From NCBI RefSeq assembly GCF_024448895.1, contig NZ_JAMOIC010000005.1, positions 265,337 to 329,336 of the forward strand: a DNA stretch of 64,000 nucleotides, read 5' to 3'. Both the position numbers and the translations under genes were made by a program. The notes beneath the pieces are model-generated. The model was not told the origin of the DNA and did no database searches. It was given only the letters and a program-made list of their open reading frames with translations. This stretch comes from Stutzerimonas stutzeri (GTDB lineage Bacteria; Pseudomonadota; Gammaproteobacteria; Pseudomonadales; Pseudomonadaceae). Of this stretch, positions 1 through 8,864 are shown one piece after another (the first letter of the stretch is position 1; each line of letters starts with the position of its first letter).

Positions 1-576
1 TACATCGCGATGATGGGGCCGCAGCTGCGCGATGCCACCGAGGTGGCGATCCTCAGTGCGAACTACCTGGCGATGCGTCTGGATGGTGCCTTCCCGGTTC
101 TCTACAGCGGCCGCAACGGACGAGTCGCCCACGAGTGCATTATCGACCTGCGTCCATTGAAAGCGCAGACCGGCATTACGGAGGAGGATGTTGCCAAACG
201 TCTGATCGACTACGGTTTCCACGCGCCGACCATGTCCTTCCCGGTGCCGGGCACGCTGATGATCGAGCCGACCGAAAGCGAATCGAAGGCGGAGTTGGAC
301 CGGTTCGTCGAGGCAATGTTGAGCATTCGTGCCGAGATCGCCAAGGTACAGGACGGCGGCTGGCCAGCTGATAACAATCCTCTGGTGCGCGCGCCGCACA
401 CCCTGGCTGATGTGACGCATGCCTGGGACCGACCCTACAGCATTGCCGAAGGCGTGACGCCGAGCGCTCATGCCCAAGCACATAAGTACTGGCCGGCGGT
501 CAATCGGGTCGACAACGTGTTCGGTGACCGCAACCTGTTCTGCGCTTGCGTTCCGGTCGACGATTACCGGGAATGA
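1..576 (+). CDS. gcvP: Glycine dehydrogenase (P-protein), C-terminal part
   Basis: The reading frame is open from the first base (Y-I-A-M), so this is the 3' end of a gene beginning outside the window. About 191 residues are visible of a protein normally near 950. They match the C-terminal end of the PLP-dependent glycine decarboxylase of the glycine cleavage system, which decarboxylates glycine and passes the aminomethyl group to lipoyl GcvH. Typical stretches are [34 protein letters not shown] and the end [10 protein letters not shown]. The PLP lysine lies upstream and cannot be checked. The gene converges on engB and ends just before a shared terminator. The family call is firm; completeness upstream is unknown. 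Confidence 0.95.
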   Translation, partial: YIAMMGPQLRDATEVAILSANYLAMRLDGAFPVLYSGRNGRVAHECIIDLRPLKAQTGITEEDVAKRLIDYGFHAPTMSFPVPGTLMIEPTESESKAELDRFVEAMLSIRAEIAKVQDGGWPADNNPLVRAPHTLADVTHAWDRPYSIAEGVTPSAHAQAHKYWPAVNRVDNVFGDRNLFCACVPVDDYRE

Positions 577-581
577 AAAAC

Positions 582-621
582 GCCGCCCGCTCCGCGCCGT
601 GGCGCAGAGCGGGCGGCTTTT
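582..621. terminator. Bidirectional intrinsic terminator between gcvP and engB
   Basis: A perfect 11-bp stem (GCCGCCCGCTC at 582-592 with its complement at 607-617) is followed by TTTT on the plus strand. It is preceded by AAAAA at 576-580, which gives a T-run on the minus strand. It can therefore end both gcvP and engB transcripts. Confidence 0.85.
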
Positions 622-633
622 GGTAACTCGGGC

Positions 634-1293
634 TCAGCCTTCTGGCTGCTCGCTCGTGTCCTCACCGTTGCCGTCGCCGATCATCCCCAGCAATTGCGCC
701 AGGACCAGCTGTGCTTCTTCGACGCCCTGGCGTTTCGGGGCAGAGAACAACTGAACACTGACGCTATCACCCCAGCCTTTACGGATATCGCGCTGGATCG
801 CCAAAAGCGCATTCTTCGCCGCGCCAAAGGCCAGCTTGTCCGACTTTGTCAGCAGGATGTGCAGCGGCATTTCGCTAGCGTTGGACCAGTCGAGCATCAT
901 CCGGTCGAACTCGGTCAGCGGATGACGAATGTCCATCATCAGAAATACGCCTGCGAGGCTTTCCCGGCTGCTTAGGTAGGCTTCCAGGTGGCGTTGCCAA
1001 TGTTGCTTCAGCGGGATCGGAACCTTCGCGTAGCCATATCCGGGCAGGTCGACCAGCCGATGGTTGTCATCCAGGCGAAAGAAGTTGAGCAGTTGGGTAC
1101 GGCCCGGGGTTTTCGAGGTGCGGGCGAGGCTGGCGTGCGTCAGGGTGTTCATCGCGCTGGATTTGCCCGCATTCGACCGGCCGGCAAACGCGACTTCGAG
1201 TCCCTCGTCTGCCGGGCATTGATCGACCTTGGCGGCGCTGGTCATGAAGGTGGCTTGCTGGCAGAGGCCGAGAATCGGGTTTTTGGGGAGCAT
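634..1293 (-). CDS. engB: Ribosome biogenesis GTP-binding protein EngB/YsxC
   Basis: A TRAFAC-class GTPase of 219 residues, needed in other bacteria for assembly of the large ribosomal subunit in the cytoplasm. The G motifs are visible: G1 GRSNAGKSS at about residues 38-46, the G2-region threonine in KTPGRTQ, G3 DLPGYG at about 82-87 and G4 TKSD at 149-152. Length is usual for the family (about 200-220). It is convergent with gcvP and divergent from the cytochrome c4 gene, a neighbourhood I recall from other pseudomonads. The short C-terminal tail after the G domain is low-complexity and acidic. Confidence 0.96.
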   Translation of the reverse strand: MLPKNPILGLCQQATFMTSAAKVDQCPADEGLEVAFAGRSNAGKSSAMNTLTHASLARTSKTPGRTQLLNFFRLDDNHRLVDLPGYGYAKVPIPLKQHWQRHLEAYLSSRESLAGVFLMMDIRHPLTEFDRMMLDWSNASEMPLHILLTKSDKLAFGAAKNALLAIQRDIRKGWGDSVSVQLFSAPKRQGVEEAQLVLAQLLGMIGDGNGEDTSEQPEG

Positions 1294-1332
1294 GGGCTTT
1301 CCGGTGAGTGCGCGGGGTGCGGCAATGGTTCA

Positions 1333-1361
1333 TTTCCGTTTCAGTAGCGCCAGTATATAAT
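1333..1361 (+). promoter_or_regulatory. Candidate promoter and long leader of the cytochrome c4 gene
   Basis: A perfect TATAAT lies at 1356-1361 in the engB/c4 divergent gap. About 17 bp upstream only a poor -35 (TTTCCG near 1333) is present. If used, the c4 messenger would carry a leader of roughly 190 nt, in which I find no terminator or riboswitch that I recognise. The assignment rests on the -10 alone. Confidence 0.3.
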
Positions 1362-1555
1362 GCCGCAGATTTTGTGTGCGCTTTGGTCTTCAACGAGCCC
1401 CCTGCAACGGATTCAATGGCTGCCCTGGCGGTCGATTGCACCGTTCGTACGGCAGGCCCAAAGCCGCCATCTAACGAGCAATCTCATGGCCTGAACGGGC
1501 ATGGATGCCGAATAAGAGATTCCTTTTAAACCCTTAGCCGTAGTTGGATGAGCTG

Positions 1556-2188
1556 ATGAACAAAGTACTCGTGAGTCTGCTGTTGACCCTTGGCATCACC
1601 GGTATCGCCCACGCGGCTGGAAACGCCGAAGCCGGTCAGGAAAAGGTTGCAGTCTGTGGCGCTTGCCACGGTGCCGACGGCAACAGTGCCGCACCAAACT
1701 TCCCCAAGCTGGCAGGTCAAGGCGAGAGCTATCTGTTCAAGCAGCTTCAGGACATCAAGGCCGGCAGCAAGCCGGGCGCACCGGAAGGTGAAGGCCGCAA
1801 GGTGCTGGAAATGACCGGCATGCTCGATCCCTACAGCGATCAGGACCTGGCCGACATCGCAGCCTACTTCGCCAGTCAAAAGCTAACCATCGGCATGGCT
1901 GACCCGGCGCTGGTCGCGCAGGGTGAAAAGTTGTTCCGCGGCGGCAAGGTTGAAGATGGAATGCCAGCGTGCACTGGCTGCCATGCACCGAACGGCGTCG
2001 GCAACGAGCTGGCAGGCTTCCCGCATCTTGGAGGCCAGCATGCCGCTTACACGGCGAAGCAGCTGACCGACTTCCGTGAAGGCAACCGCACCAATGACGG
2101 TGACACGATGATCATGCGCACCATTGCGTCCAAGCTGAGCAACAAGGACATCGAAGCCCTGTCGAGCTACATCCAGGGCCTGCACTGA
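1556..2188 (+). CDS. Cytochrome c4, dihaem periplasmic electron carrier
   Basis: A 210-residue secreted dihaem cytochrome that shuttles electrons in the periplasm or at the outer face of the inner membrane, typically toward terminal oxidases. Residues 1-20 are a Sec signal peptide ending AHA. Two c-type haem sites are present: CGACH at 34-38 and CTGCH at 139-143, one per half of an internally duplicated protein. Distal methionine ligands probably lie in EMTGM and TMIMRT. I chose the ATG at 1556; a TTG at 1544 in the same frame would place four charged or polar residues before the signal peptide. dsbA follows after a terminator, so the two are probably separate units. Confidence 0.93.
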   Translation: MNKVLVSLLLTLGITGIAHAAGNAEAGQEKVAVCGACHGADGNSAAPNFPKLAGQGESYLFKQLQDIKAGSKPGAPEGEGRKVLEMTGMLDPYSDQDLADIAAYFASQKLTIGMADPALVAQGEKLFRGGKVEDGMPACTGCHAPNGVGNELAGFPHLGGQHAAYTAKQLTDFREGNRTNDGDTMIMRTIASKLSNKDIEALSSYIQGLH

Positions 2189-2209
2189 TCGCCTGAGCGA
2201 TCAGCCTGC

Positions 2210-2248
2210 AAAGGGCGTTCATGGCGTGAGCCTGAACGCCCTTTTTTT
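2210..2248 (+). terminator. Intrinsic terminator after cytochrome c4
   Basis: AAAGGGCGTTCA at 2210-2221 pairs with TGAACGCCCTTT from 2233, followed by seven T. The loop is GGCGTGAGCC. A TATAAT at 2263-2268 follows at once and is a likely -10 for dsbA. Confidence 0.9.
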
Positions 2249-2371
2249 ATTTCTGGCCTCGCTATAATGATTGTCAAGATATTGAAAAGCGTCGGAAAGC
2301 GCTGGCGAGCAGACATTATTTGTTGCAGCCTGTGGCGATAACGCTCAGCCGTACCTTACAAGGGAGTCACC

Positions 2372-3001
2372 ATGCGTAAACTCGTTCTTAGCGCCGTCCT
2401 CGCTACCGCCAGTCTGTTCGGCATGGCAGCTCACGCGGCTGAATTTCAGGCGGGCAAAGAGTATGTCGAGCTCAAGAATCCGGTCCCGGTAGCCGAGCCG
2501 GAGAAGATCGAGGTGGTGGAGCTGTTCTGGTATGGCTGCCCGCACTGCTACCAGTTCGAACCGATCATCAATCCCTGGGTAAAGGAATTGCCGGATGACG
2601 TCGATTTCAAGCGCGTACCGGCCATGTTCGGCGGTGCCTGGAATGTTCATGGGCAGATGTTCCTTGCCCTTGAGTCCATGAACGTCGAGCAGGATGTCCA
2701 TGACGCTGTGTTCAATGCCTATCACCGCGACGGCAACAAGCTGGAGACGCCGGAAAAGATGGCCGAGCTGGTGGAAGGCCATGGCGTTGATAAGGCGGCA
2801 TTTCTTAAAGCCTATAACTCGTTTGGGGTGAAAAGCCGCGCCGAGCAGGCAAAGAAGCTGGGAATGGCCTATCAGATCACCGGCGTGCCGGTGATGGTAG
2901 TCAACGGCAAATATCGCTTTGATATCGGTTCGGCGGGCGGTCCGGAGCGAGCGATTGAAGTTGCGGATTTCCTGATCGAAAAAGAACGCGCCGCCCGGTA
3001 A
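2372..3001 (+). CDS. dsbA: Thiol:disulfide interchange protein DsbA
   Basis: A 209-residue periplasmic oxidoreductase that introduces disulfide bonds into secreted proteins and is reoxidised by DsbB. Residues 1-22 are a signal peptide (ends AHA). The thioredoxin fold carries the CPHC active site at 56-59, and the cis-proline loop is GVPVM. The start is supported by AAGGGAGT eight bases upstream. The next gene begins 6 bases after the stop codon and the one after overlaps it, so dsbA, the EEP protein and dgcP look like one operon. Confidence 0.96.
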   Translation: MRKLVLSAVLATASLFGMAAHAAEFQAGKEYVELKNPVPVAEPEKIEVVELFWYGCPHCYQFEPIINPWVKELPDDVDFKRVPAMFGGAWNVHGQMFLALESMNVEQDVHDAVFNAYHRDGNKLETPEKMAELVEGHGVDKAAFLKAYNSFGVKSRAEQAKKLGMAYQITGVPVMVVNGKYRFDIGSAGGPERAIEVADFLIEKERAAR

Positions 3002-3007
3002 GCGCGG

Positions 3008-3874
3008 ATGCTTCGCCGCTGGAGTTCTCCGCGCCTGGCTGGCCCCAGGCAAACGCGGGTCAATCCTCAATGCCTGGACGCCAGCGGCCTGCCGTGCAAT
3101 GGCCGGCTGCGCCTGCTCAGCTTCAATATCCAGGTCGGCATCAGTACGGAGCGCTACCACCACTATCTGACCCGTAGCTGGCAGCACTTGCTACCGCATA
3201 CCGGGCGAGCCGGAAATCTGCAGCGAATCGGCGAGCTGCTTGGCAACTATGATCTGGTGGCATTGCAGGAAGCCGATGGCGGCAGCATGCGCTCCGGCTA
3301 CGTCAATCAAGTCGAACACCTTGCCCAGCTGGGAGCATTTCCTTACTGGTATCAGCAGCTGAATCGTAACCTCGGCCGCTTCGCTCAGCACAGCAACGGC
3401 GTGCTGAGCAGGCTGGAGCCGCACGGGCTGGAGGATCACCCGCTGCCTGGCCCATCCGGACGCGGAGCAATTCTGTTGCGTTTCGGCGAGGGCGAGGATG
3501 CGCTCGTGGTTGTGGTGATGCACCTGGCACTGGGTGGCGGTGCGCGTACGCGTCAGCTGGCGTATATCCGCGAGCTGATCGGTGGCTACCGGCACCAGAT
3601 CCTGATGGGTGATATGAACACCCATGCCAGTGATCTGTTGGAACATTCGCCACTACGCGATCTCGGTTTGCAGGCACCTCAGATCGAAGCAACTTTCCCC
3701 AGCTGGCGTCCGCAGCGCTGTCTGGACCATATTCTGCTGAGCCCAAGTCTTACCCTCGAACGCGTCGATGTGTTGGGCCAAGCCAGCTCGGATCACCTGC
3801 CGGTTGCCGTGGAGATCCGCTTGCCCGATGCGCTGCATGGCAGTGCATTGCCTGTACCTATGGATGGGACGTGA
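3008..3874 (+). CDS. Endonuclease/exonuclease/phosphatase (EEP) family protein
   Basis: A 288-residue member of the EEP metal-dependent phosphodiesterase superfamily (DNase I, exonuclease III, inositol phosphatases). Visible catalytic motifs in order: LLSFNIQVG, ALQEADGG (metal-binding Glu), GDMNTH (Asp and Asn), LDHILLS and SDHLPV (catalytic Asp-His). The substrate cannot be read from sequence. No signal peptide is apparent; the first 30 residues are basic and may not all be translated. It sits 6 bases after dsbA with no clear ribosome-binding site, so it probably depends on translational coupling. Its last base is the first base of the following ATG. Confidence 0.85.
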   Translation: MLRRWSSPRLAGPRQTRVNPQCLDASGLPCNGRLRLLSFNIQVGISTERYHHYLTRSWQHLLPHTGRAGNLQRIGELLGNYDLVALQEADGGSMRSGYVNQVEHLAQLGAFPYWYQQLNRNLGRFAQHSNGVLSRLEPHGLEDHPLPGPSGRGAILLRFGEGEDALVVVVMHLALGGGARTRQLAYIRELIGGYRHQILMGDMNTHASDLLEHSPLRDLGLQAPQIEATFPSWRPQRCLDHILLSPSLTLERVDVLGQASSDHLPVAVEIRLPDALHGSALPVPMDGT

Positions 3875-5703
3875 TGAGCGACGACGCACAACGCTGGAAA
3901 GAGAAGTATCTCCTCTCACTGGAGCAGCAGGAGCAGCTTGAAGGCCGCTGGAATACCCGCCTGGACCTGCTTCGCCGCAGCTTGGTGCGCAGCAGCTTTG
4001 CGGTCGACGGGGCAGATCCGGCCGTCGAGCAGTGCATGCGTGAATTGCGTGATGTGCTGCGTGATGAAGTACAGGATGACCGCCTGGGTGCGCTGGTACC
4101 GCGGCTCGAGCGAGCGGTTTTGGATACCGAACGTAGCAAGCAGGAACGGCTTCAGCGACTGACAGAGGCGCTTGATCGTCTGGCGTCGCAGCTGCTCGAC
4201 CTACCATTGCCCAACGAGATTCGCAAACCACTCAAGAAATTTACCCGCGGGCTCGGTGAGAGAGCCGCCCAGTCGCGTGAGCTGCCAGGACTGTTGAGTG
4301 AGCTTGGGGACTTTCAGAGTCAGGCACTTTCTGCCCAGCAGGCGGGCGGCTCGAACTCGGTTGGCTTGCTGGGCCGGCTGTTCGGCCATCGCGAGCGTAC
4401 CGCCGAGGCTGTGCCGGGTTCGGAGGTGGAGGTACAGCCTTCCCGGGCCATTGCGGACGAAGCGCCTGAAGCCTCGGAATCGATAGCCGCGCTTGAAATG
4501 CTTGAGGAGGCCGCTCCCGCTTCAATCCAGCCGGCGCCGCCGCTTGTTTCCTCCGATGCCGTCTCATTGGAGCCTGTAACAGAAAAGTCGCAGTCGCTGG
4601 CCCCGTCTGAAACCTCTGCGACGGATCCGTATCAGTTGCCGCCGTCGCCCGAGCAGGCATACAGCGCCATTGCCGAGCGAGTCGAATCAACGCTGTTCGG
4701 GCTGCTCGATGATTTGCAACTGCCCGAGCATCAGCAGCCTCAGGTACAGGCGCTGCGTGACCGAATCGAGCGCGGGCTGAACTGGTACGAACTTGTGCCC
4801 GTGCTGGATGACCTGGCTCAGCTGATGGTTGCCGTCGCGGATCAGGGGCAGCGCGAGTTCGAGAGCTACCTGAAGCTGCTCAATGAACGCCTGGCGACCA
4901 TGCAGGACAGCCTCAGCGCGGCCCGTGAAGGGCACGTCCAGAGCCAGGAGTCAGCCCAGGCGCTGGATGAAGAGCTTCGCCAGCAGGTGGGTGGTTTGCA
5001 GGACAGCATGCTCGGGGCCAAGGATCTGCCAAGCCTTAAACAGGCAGTTCAAGTACGCCTCGACGGGCTGCTGGAGACCGTTGACGCCTACCAGCGTCAG
5101 CGCGGTGAGCAAGAGCAACAGTTGAGCGAGCGCCTCAGTACGCTGGTCGAGCGCGTCGCCAGCCTGGAGCATGCCGCGACCGGGATGCGCGAGCACCTTG
5201 AAGAACAGCGGCAGAAGGCATTGCAGGACCCGCTTACCGGCCTGCCAAACCGCGCGGCCTGGGACGAGCGGCTGGAGTTGGAAGTGGCGCGTCAACAGCG
5301 TTACGGCGGTCAGCTGCTGCTGGCTGTACTCGATGTCGACCACTTCAAGCGTATCAATGACAGTTTCGGACACCTGGCCGGTGACCGGGTGCTGAAGATC
5401 ATCGCCAACGAGTTGCGCAGACGGCTGCGCAAGACTGATTTCATAGCTCGTTTCGGCGGCGAAGAGTTCGCGCTGCTGCTGCCTGAAACCCCTGTTGATG
5501 CGGGCCTGAAGGTGCTTGACGGTCTACGCTCGGGTATTCAGGAGTGCCCGTTTCACTTCAAGGGTGCGCGAATCGAGGTCACGCTATCGGGTGGACTTGC
5601 CAACTTCGCTGTGAAGGACGTCGCCGAAAACGTGTTCGAGCGTGCCGACCAGGCGCTCTACCGAGCCAAGGGCGCGGGTCGCAATCGGATAGAGATGGGC
5701 TGA
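3874..5703 (+). CDS. dgcP: Diguanylate cyclase, DgcP-type GGDEF protein
   Basis: A 609-residue cytoplasmic protein that should make cyclic di-GMP. The first two thirds are charged and helical with a proline/glutamate-rich linker at about 180-260 and strong coiled-coil propensity at about 320-440. The C-terminal GGDEF domain has GGEEF at about 528 and an RKTD inhibitory (I) site five residues before it, so feedback inhibition is expected. No membrane segments are seen. In P. aeruginosa the orthologous position encodes DgcP, a pole-localised enzyme; the name is given by synteny and architecture. The ATG at 3874 overlaps the previous stop (TGATG); a GTG at 3871 is one codon earlier. Confidence 0.87.
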   Translation: MSDDAQRWKEKYLLSLEQQEQLEGRWNTRLDLLRRSLVRSSFAVDGADPAVEQCMRELRDVLRDEVQDDRLGALVPRLERAVLDTERSKQERLQRLTEALDRLASQLLDLPLPNEIRKPLKKFTRGLGERAAQSRELPGLLSELGDFQSQALSAQQAGGSNSVGLLGRLFGHRERTAEAVPGSEVEVQPSRAIADEAPEASESIAALEMLEEAAPASIQPAPPLVSSDAVSLEPVTEKSQSLAPSETSATDPYQLPPSPEQAYSAIAERVESTLFGLLDDLQLPEHQQPQVQALRDRIERGLNWYELVPVLDDLAQLMVAVADQGQREFESYLKLLNERLATMQDSLSAAREGHVQSQESAQALDEELRQQVGGLQDSMLGAKDLPSLKQAVQVRLDGLLETVDAYQRQRGEQEQQLSERLSTLVERVASLEHAATGMREHLEEQRQKALQDPLTGLPNRAAWDERLELEVARQQRYGGQLLLAVLDVDHFKRINDSFGHLAGDRVLKIIANELRRRLRKTDFIARFGGEEFALLLPETPVDAGLKVLDGLRSGIQECPFHFKGARIEVTLSGGLANFAVKDVAENVFERADQALYRAKGAGRNRIEMG

Positions 5704-5847
5704 CCAGACGCTCTGGGAGCTCGCTGGTCGCCTCGCTATAATCCGCACCCTACATCTGCGCCGCGATCTAGACGTGGCCGTCCGGGCGTCTCGCCCGAAT
5801 CACCTGCGCAAAGTCTGCGTCATCTTGCTGTCGACCAGAGGTGCCTA

Positions 5848-6624
5848 ATGAAAGCCCTGATTTCCGCCGCAATCCTGTTGTTGCTTGCTGGTTGTTCCAG
5901 CGGTCCGCGTATCGATACCAGCTATACGTCGCTTGGTCAGGACAGCCGCGCCCAGTTCATCGTCATCCACTACACGTCCAGTGACTTGCAGCGGTCGCTC
6001 GACATTCTCAAGGGCAGCGATGTCAGCAGCCACTACCTGATCGGAGAGTCGCCGGCGACCATTTACCGGCTGGTCGATGAGAATCGTCGGGCCTGGCACG
6101 CTGGCGAAAGCCAATGGAACGGCCGCACCTGGCTCAATTCCAGCTCCATCGGTATCGAGCTGGTCAACCGCGGCTATGTCGAAGGTGCGCAAGGGCGTCT
6201 CTGGTATCCCTACTCCGATGAGCAGATCGATGCACTTATCGTGCTGCTTAAAGACATCATGCAGCGTAACGGCTTGAAGCCGGGCGCCATCATCGGCCAT
6301 AGCGACATCGCTCCGCAGCGCAAAGTCGATCCGGGCCCTCTGTTTCCCTGGAAGCGGCTGGCCGACGCTGGCCTGATGCCCTGGCCTGACGCCGCGACAG
6401 TGGCTCGCCAGCAAAGCGTGTTCGCGGCGGCCATGCCGGATGTCGCCTGGTTCCAGTCGCAACTGGCCCGTCAGGGCTACAAGGTTCCAGAGCACGGTTA
6501 CCTGGATCTGGAAACCCGCAATGTTATCGCTGCATTCCAGATGAAATACCGGCCTGGACGATTCGATGGTGAGCCGGATGCCGAAACGGCGGCGATGCTA
6601 GCGGTGCTCAATGCTGCGAGCTGA
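5848..6624 (+). CDS. ampDh2: N-acetylmuramoyl-L-alanine amidase lipoprotein, AmpDh2-like
   Basis: A 258-residue amidase_2 (AmpD-family) zinc enzyme that cleaves the lactyl-amide bond between MurNAc and the stem peptide. The start MKALISAAILLLLAGC is a lipoprotein signal with Cys16 as the lipidation site, so it should be anchored in the outer membrane. Candidate zinc ligands are His41 (IHYTSS), His151 (GHSDIAP) and Asp161. A C-terminal peptidoglycan-binding-like region follows at about 205-255. GAGGTG precedes the ATG. The location next to kinB/algB matches P. aeruginosa ampDh2. A TATAAT at 5737-5742 is a possible -10. Confidence 0.88.
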   Translation: MKALISAAILLLLAGCSSGPRIDTSYTSLGQDSRAQFIVIHYTSSDLQRSLDILKGSDVSSHYLIGESPATIYRLVDENRRAWHAGESQWNGRTWLNSSSIGIELVNRGYVEGAQGRLWYPYSDEQIDALIVLLKDIMQRNGLKPGAIIGHSDIAPQRKVDPGPLFPWKRLADAGLMPWPDAATVARQQSVFAAAMPDVAWFQSQLARQGYKVPEHGYLDLETRNVIAAFQMKYRPGRFDGEPDAETAAMLAVLNAAS

Positions 6625-6633
6625 GGTTTCGCC

Positions 6634-7041
6634 TCAGCGACGGGGTGTGCACGCGATCAGCCGGGAGTCGGCCAGGGCTGCGGTGCGGTGGACCGTTGCG
6701 GCCTGATATTCCGCGTCGGCCAGCATTGCCAGAAAGGCCTCTGGAGAGGGGTAGCGCACCAAAAGCACTTCGTCCCAGCTTTCCTGTTCAGGCGCAATCA
6801 GCGCCGCGCGCGCCTGAGCCATGCTCTCAACAGCGCCACCGGCTGCCTGAACCTTCTGCAACGCAGTCCGGCTGTACCGTGCATAGGCTTCTTTGCCCGA
6901 GCACGCCGTGTGGCCGCATTCGGCTGGGTAGGCCGCATCAGCGTTGAAGCGCAACAGGTTGAGCATGATGATCGGCTCGCCGGCGGGCATCTGCTCGGCG
7001 AACCTTTTCAATTGATCGGCGCTGGGGTTGAGGCTGGGCAT
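6634..7041 (-). CDS. DUF1330 family protein
   Basis: A 135-residue soluble protein with a ferredoxin-like (dimeric alpha/beta barrel) pattern typical of DUF1330: PIIMLNLLRF near the start, YARYSRTALQKVQAAGG in the middle and LLVRYPSPEAFLAMLADAEY near the end. No enzyme activity is established for the family to my knowledge. The start at 7041 is chosen because AAGGAG sits seven bases upstream on the minus strand. It lies 35 bases downstream of kinB and could be cotranscribed with algB-kinB. The stop is 9 bases from the convergent ampDh2 stop, within a small GCTGAGG/CCTCAGC hairpin. Confidence 0.75.
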   Translation of the reverse strand: MPSLNPSADQLKRFAEQMPAGEPIIMLNLLRFNADAAYPAECGHTACSGKEAYARYSRTALQKVQAAGGAVESMAQARAALIAPEQESWDEVLLVRYPSPEAFLAMLADAEYQAATVHRTAALADSRLIACTPRR

Positions 7042-7076
7042 GGAGGCTCCTTGTTGTTCTTCCAGCCCTGCCTGGC

Positions 7077-8864
7077 TCAGATCGGCAGGGCGATATAGAA
7101 GATGGTGCCGTGGCCGATCCGTGAATGCACGCCGATCCGACCACCATGCAGCTGAGCGATTTCCTTGCATAAGGCCAGGCCCAGTCCGGCGCCCCCGCGA
7201 CGGCGGCCGATCTGCACGAAGGGCTCGAATATCCTGGCCTGCTGGCTGTAAGGAATGCCTTCCCCATTGTCTTCGACGCTAAGAATGACCCGCTCGCCGT
7301 GATGTCGCGCGAGCAAGCGGATTTCGCCGCCATCCGGGGTATGCCGGAGCGCATTGCTGAGCAAATTATCCAGCACTCGTTCCATTTGTTGCCGGTCCAG
7401 CAGCAGGTTCGGCAGCGGCGTCTGCAGTTCCAGCTTGATGTCGATATCGTTCTGCAGCGCAGCCGCCTGAAAGCGCTGCCTGGCTTGTTCGAGCAGCTGC
7501 GACGGGTCGCAAGGCTCGCGCTCCAGCTTCTGTTGGCCACTCTGGTATCGAGAGAAATTCAGCAGGTCGTTGATCAGGGTGACCAGTCGCTGCATCTCTT
7601 CATGGACGGTGCTGAACAGGTCCGCCTCGCGGCTGTTGTCGGGGTATTTCGTGCGCTCACGTAGCAGGCTGAATGCCATCTGCATTCCGGTGACCGGAGT
7701 GCGCAATTCGTGGGAGGCGCGCAGGACGAATTCATTACGTACGCGCTCGAAGGTGCGCTGATCGGTGACGTCGTGAAGCACCATTACCGCGCCGCTGATA
7801 CGGCCGTCGTGATGATTGACCGGGCTCATCCGCCATGAGAGCAATCGACGTTCGCCGTCGGCTTCGATGACCAGATCTTCCGGCGGCGCCGACAGCGACT
7901 TGTCGTCCAGAACCTGCTGGGCCGCTTCGTCCAGCTCCGGATAGCCGAGGGCCTGGCCCAGTGTGGAGCCAAGGTGCTCGGTTTCCCACGCCAGTTGGCG
8001 CTGCGCGACGGGGTTCGCATGCTCCAGGCGGCCCTGTCGGTCAACGATCAGCAGGCCATCATCAATGCTGTCGAGCAACGCCTGCAGACGTTGCTGACCA
8101 TCTACCAGTGCCTCGACATTGGTTTGCTTGAAGTCATGCAGCGCCTGCGCCATCAGGCCGAAGCGTCGTATCAGCGAGGACAGCTCGGCAATGGGTGATG
8201 TCGGCAGATCGATGTTGAAATCGCCGCGTCCGATCTGATCAGCGACGCTGGAGAGCTGCTCGATCGGGTCGCCGAAGCGCCGGGCAAAGCTATGTGCGGT
8301 GACAAAGCCGATCAGCAACACTGCAATCCCGGTGAGGCCGAGCAGTCCCGCCAGTAGCTGCGCCCGTTCACGACTACGGATCTCGGTATCGCGGATCTGG
8401 TCGTAGGCGCTCTGCTGCATCTCGACCATTAGCTCGCGCACGCGGCTGAAGGATTGACCGAGCGGGTTGTCTTCGAGCAGCGTGTTATTGGCGGTTGAGG
8501 GTGTTCCCAGCTCGCTTAGAAAGTTCGCGTAGGCCTCGGCAATTACCTGGTACGCGTCCCGGTCAGCCGGACGCGGCGCCTGCGCCAGCCCACGAGAAAG
8601 CGCTGCCTGGAAAGCGTCGCGATTCTGGTTGAAAGCGGCAACGTCACCCTGGTCTTGAACGAGTAACAACAGGTGATTATTGAGTGCGTGCCGCAGCTGT
8701 TGGTTGACTTCGATGACGCCGAAGTTGTCGCGGATGAGTTTTTCCTGGCTCTTGGCCATCTGTACCACGCTGACCAGCGCCAGTAACAGACCGAGAAGCG
8801 CGACGGTCATCAGCGCCGAGAAGCCTAGAAAAAGGCGGGTTCTCAGCTTCATTTGCAGTTTCAT
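7077..8864 (-). CDS. kinB: Sensor histidine kinase KinB
   Basis: A 595-residue inner-membrane kinase partnering AlgB. TM1 is at about 10-33, a periplasmic helical region at about 40-165, TM2 at about 168-192, HAMP to about 245, PAS at about 255-370, then HisKA with SHELRTP and HATPase with DNGEGIP and GAGLGLAL. The phospho-accepting His falls at residue 385, the position I recall for P. aeruginosa KinB. The start ATG overlaps the algB stop (ATGA), showing translational coupling. In P. aeruginosa KinB phosphorylates AlgB and also acts on it as a phosphatase, with effects on alginate and virulence; conservation here is inferred. An ATG at 8852 is an alternative start. Confidence 0.93.
   Translation of the reverse strand: MKLQMKLRTRLFLGFSALMTVALLGLLLALVSVVQMAKSQEKLIRDNFGVIEVNQQLRHALNNHLLLLVQDQGDVAAFNQNRDAFQAALSRGLAQAPRPADRDAYQVIAEAYANFLSELGTPSTANNTLLEDNPLGQSFSRVRELMVEMQQSAYDQIRDTEIRSRERAQLLAGLLGLTGIAVLLIGFVTAHSFARRFGDPIEQLSSVADQIGRGDFNIDLPTSPIAELSSLIRRFGLMAQALHDFKQTNVEALVDGQQRLQALLDSIDDGLLIVDRQGRLEHANPVAQRQLAWETEHLGSTLGQALGYPELDEAAQQVLDDKSLSAPPEDLVIEADGERRLLSWRMSPVNHHDGRISGAVMVLHDVTDQRTFERVRNEFVLRASHELRTPVTGMQMAFSLLRERTKYPDNSREADLFSTVHEEMQRLVTLINDLLNFSRYQSGQQKLEREPCDPSQLLEQARQRFQAAALQNDIDIKLELQTPLPNLLLDRQQMERVLDNLLSNALRHTPDGGEIRLLARHHGERVILSVEDNGEGIPYSQQARIFEPFVQIGRRRGGAGLGLALCKEIAQLHGGRIGVHSRIGHGTIFYIALPI

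Noticed and set aside
1294-1555. A Spot 42/ErsA-type small RNA near engB.
   Set aside because: I looked because such RNAs lie near engB/polA in other gamma-proteobacteria. No terminator or recognisable conserved segment is visible here, and polA is not adjacent.
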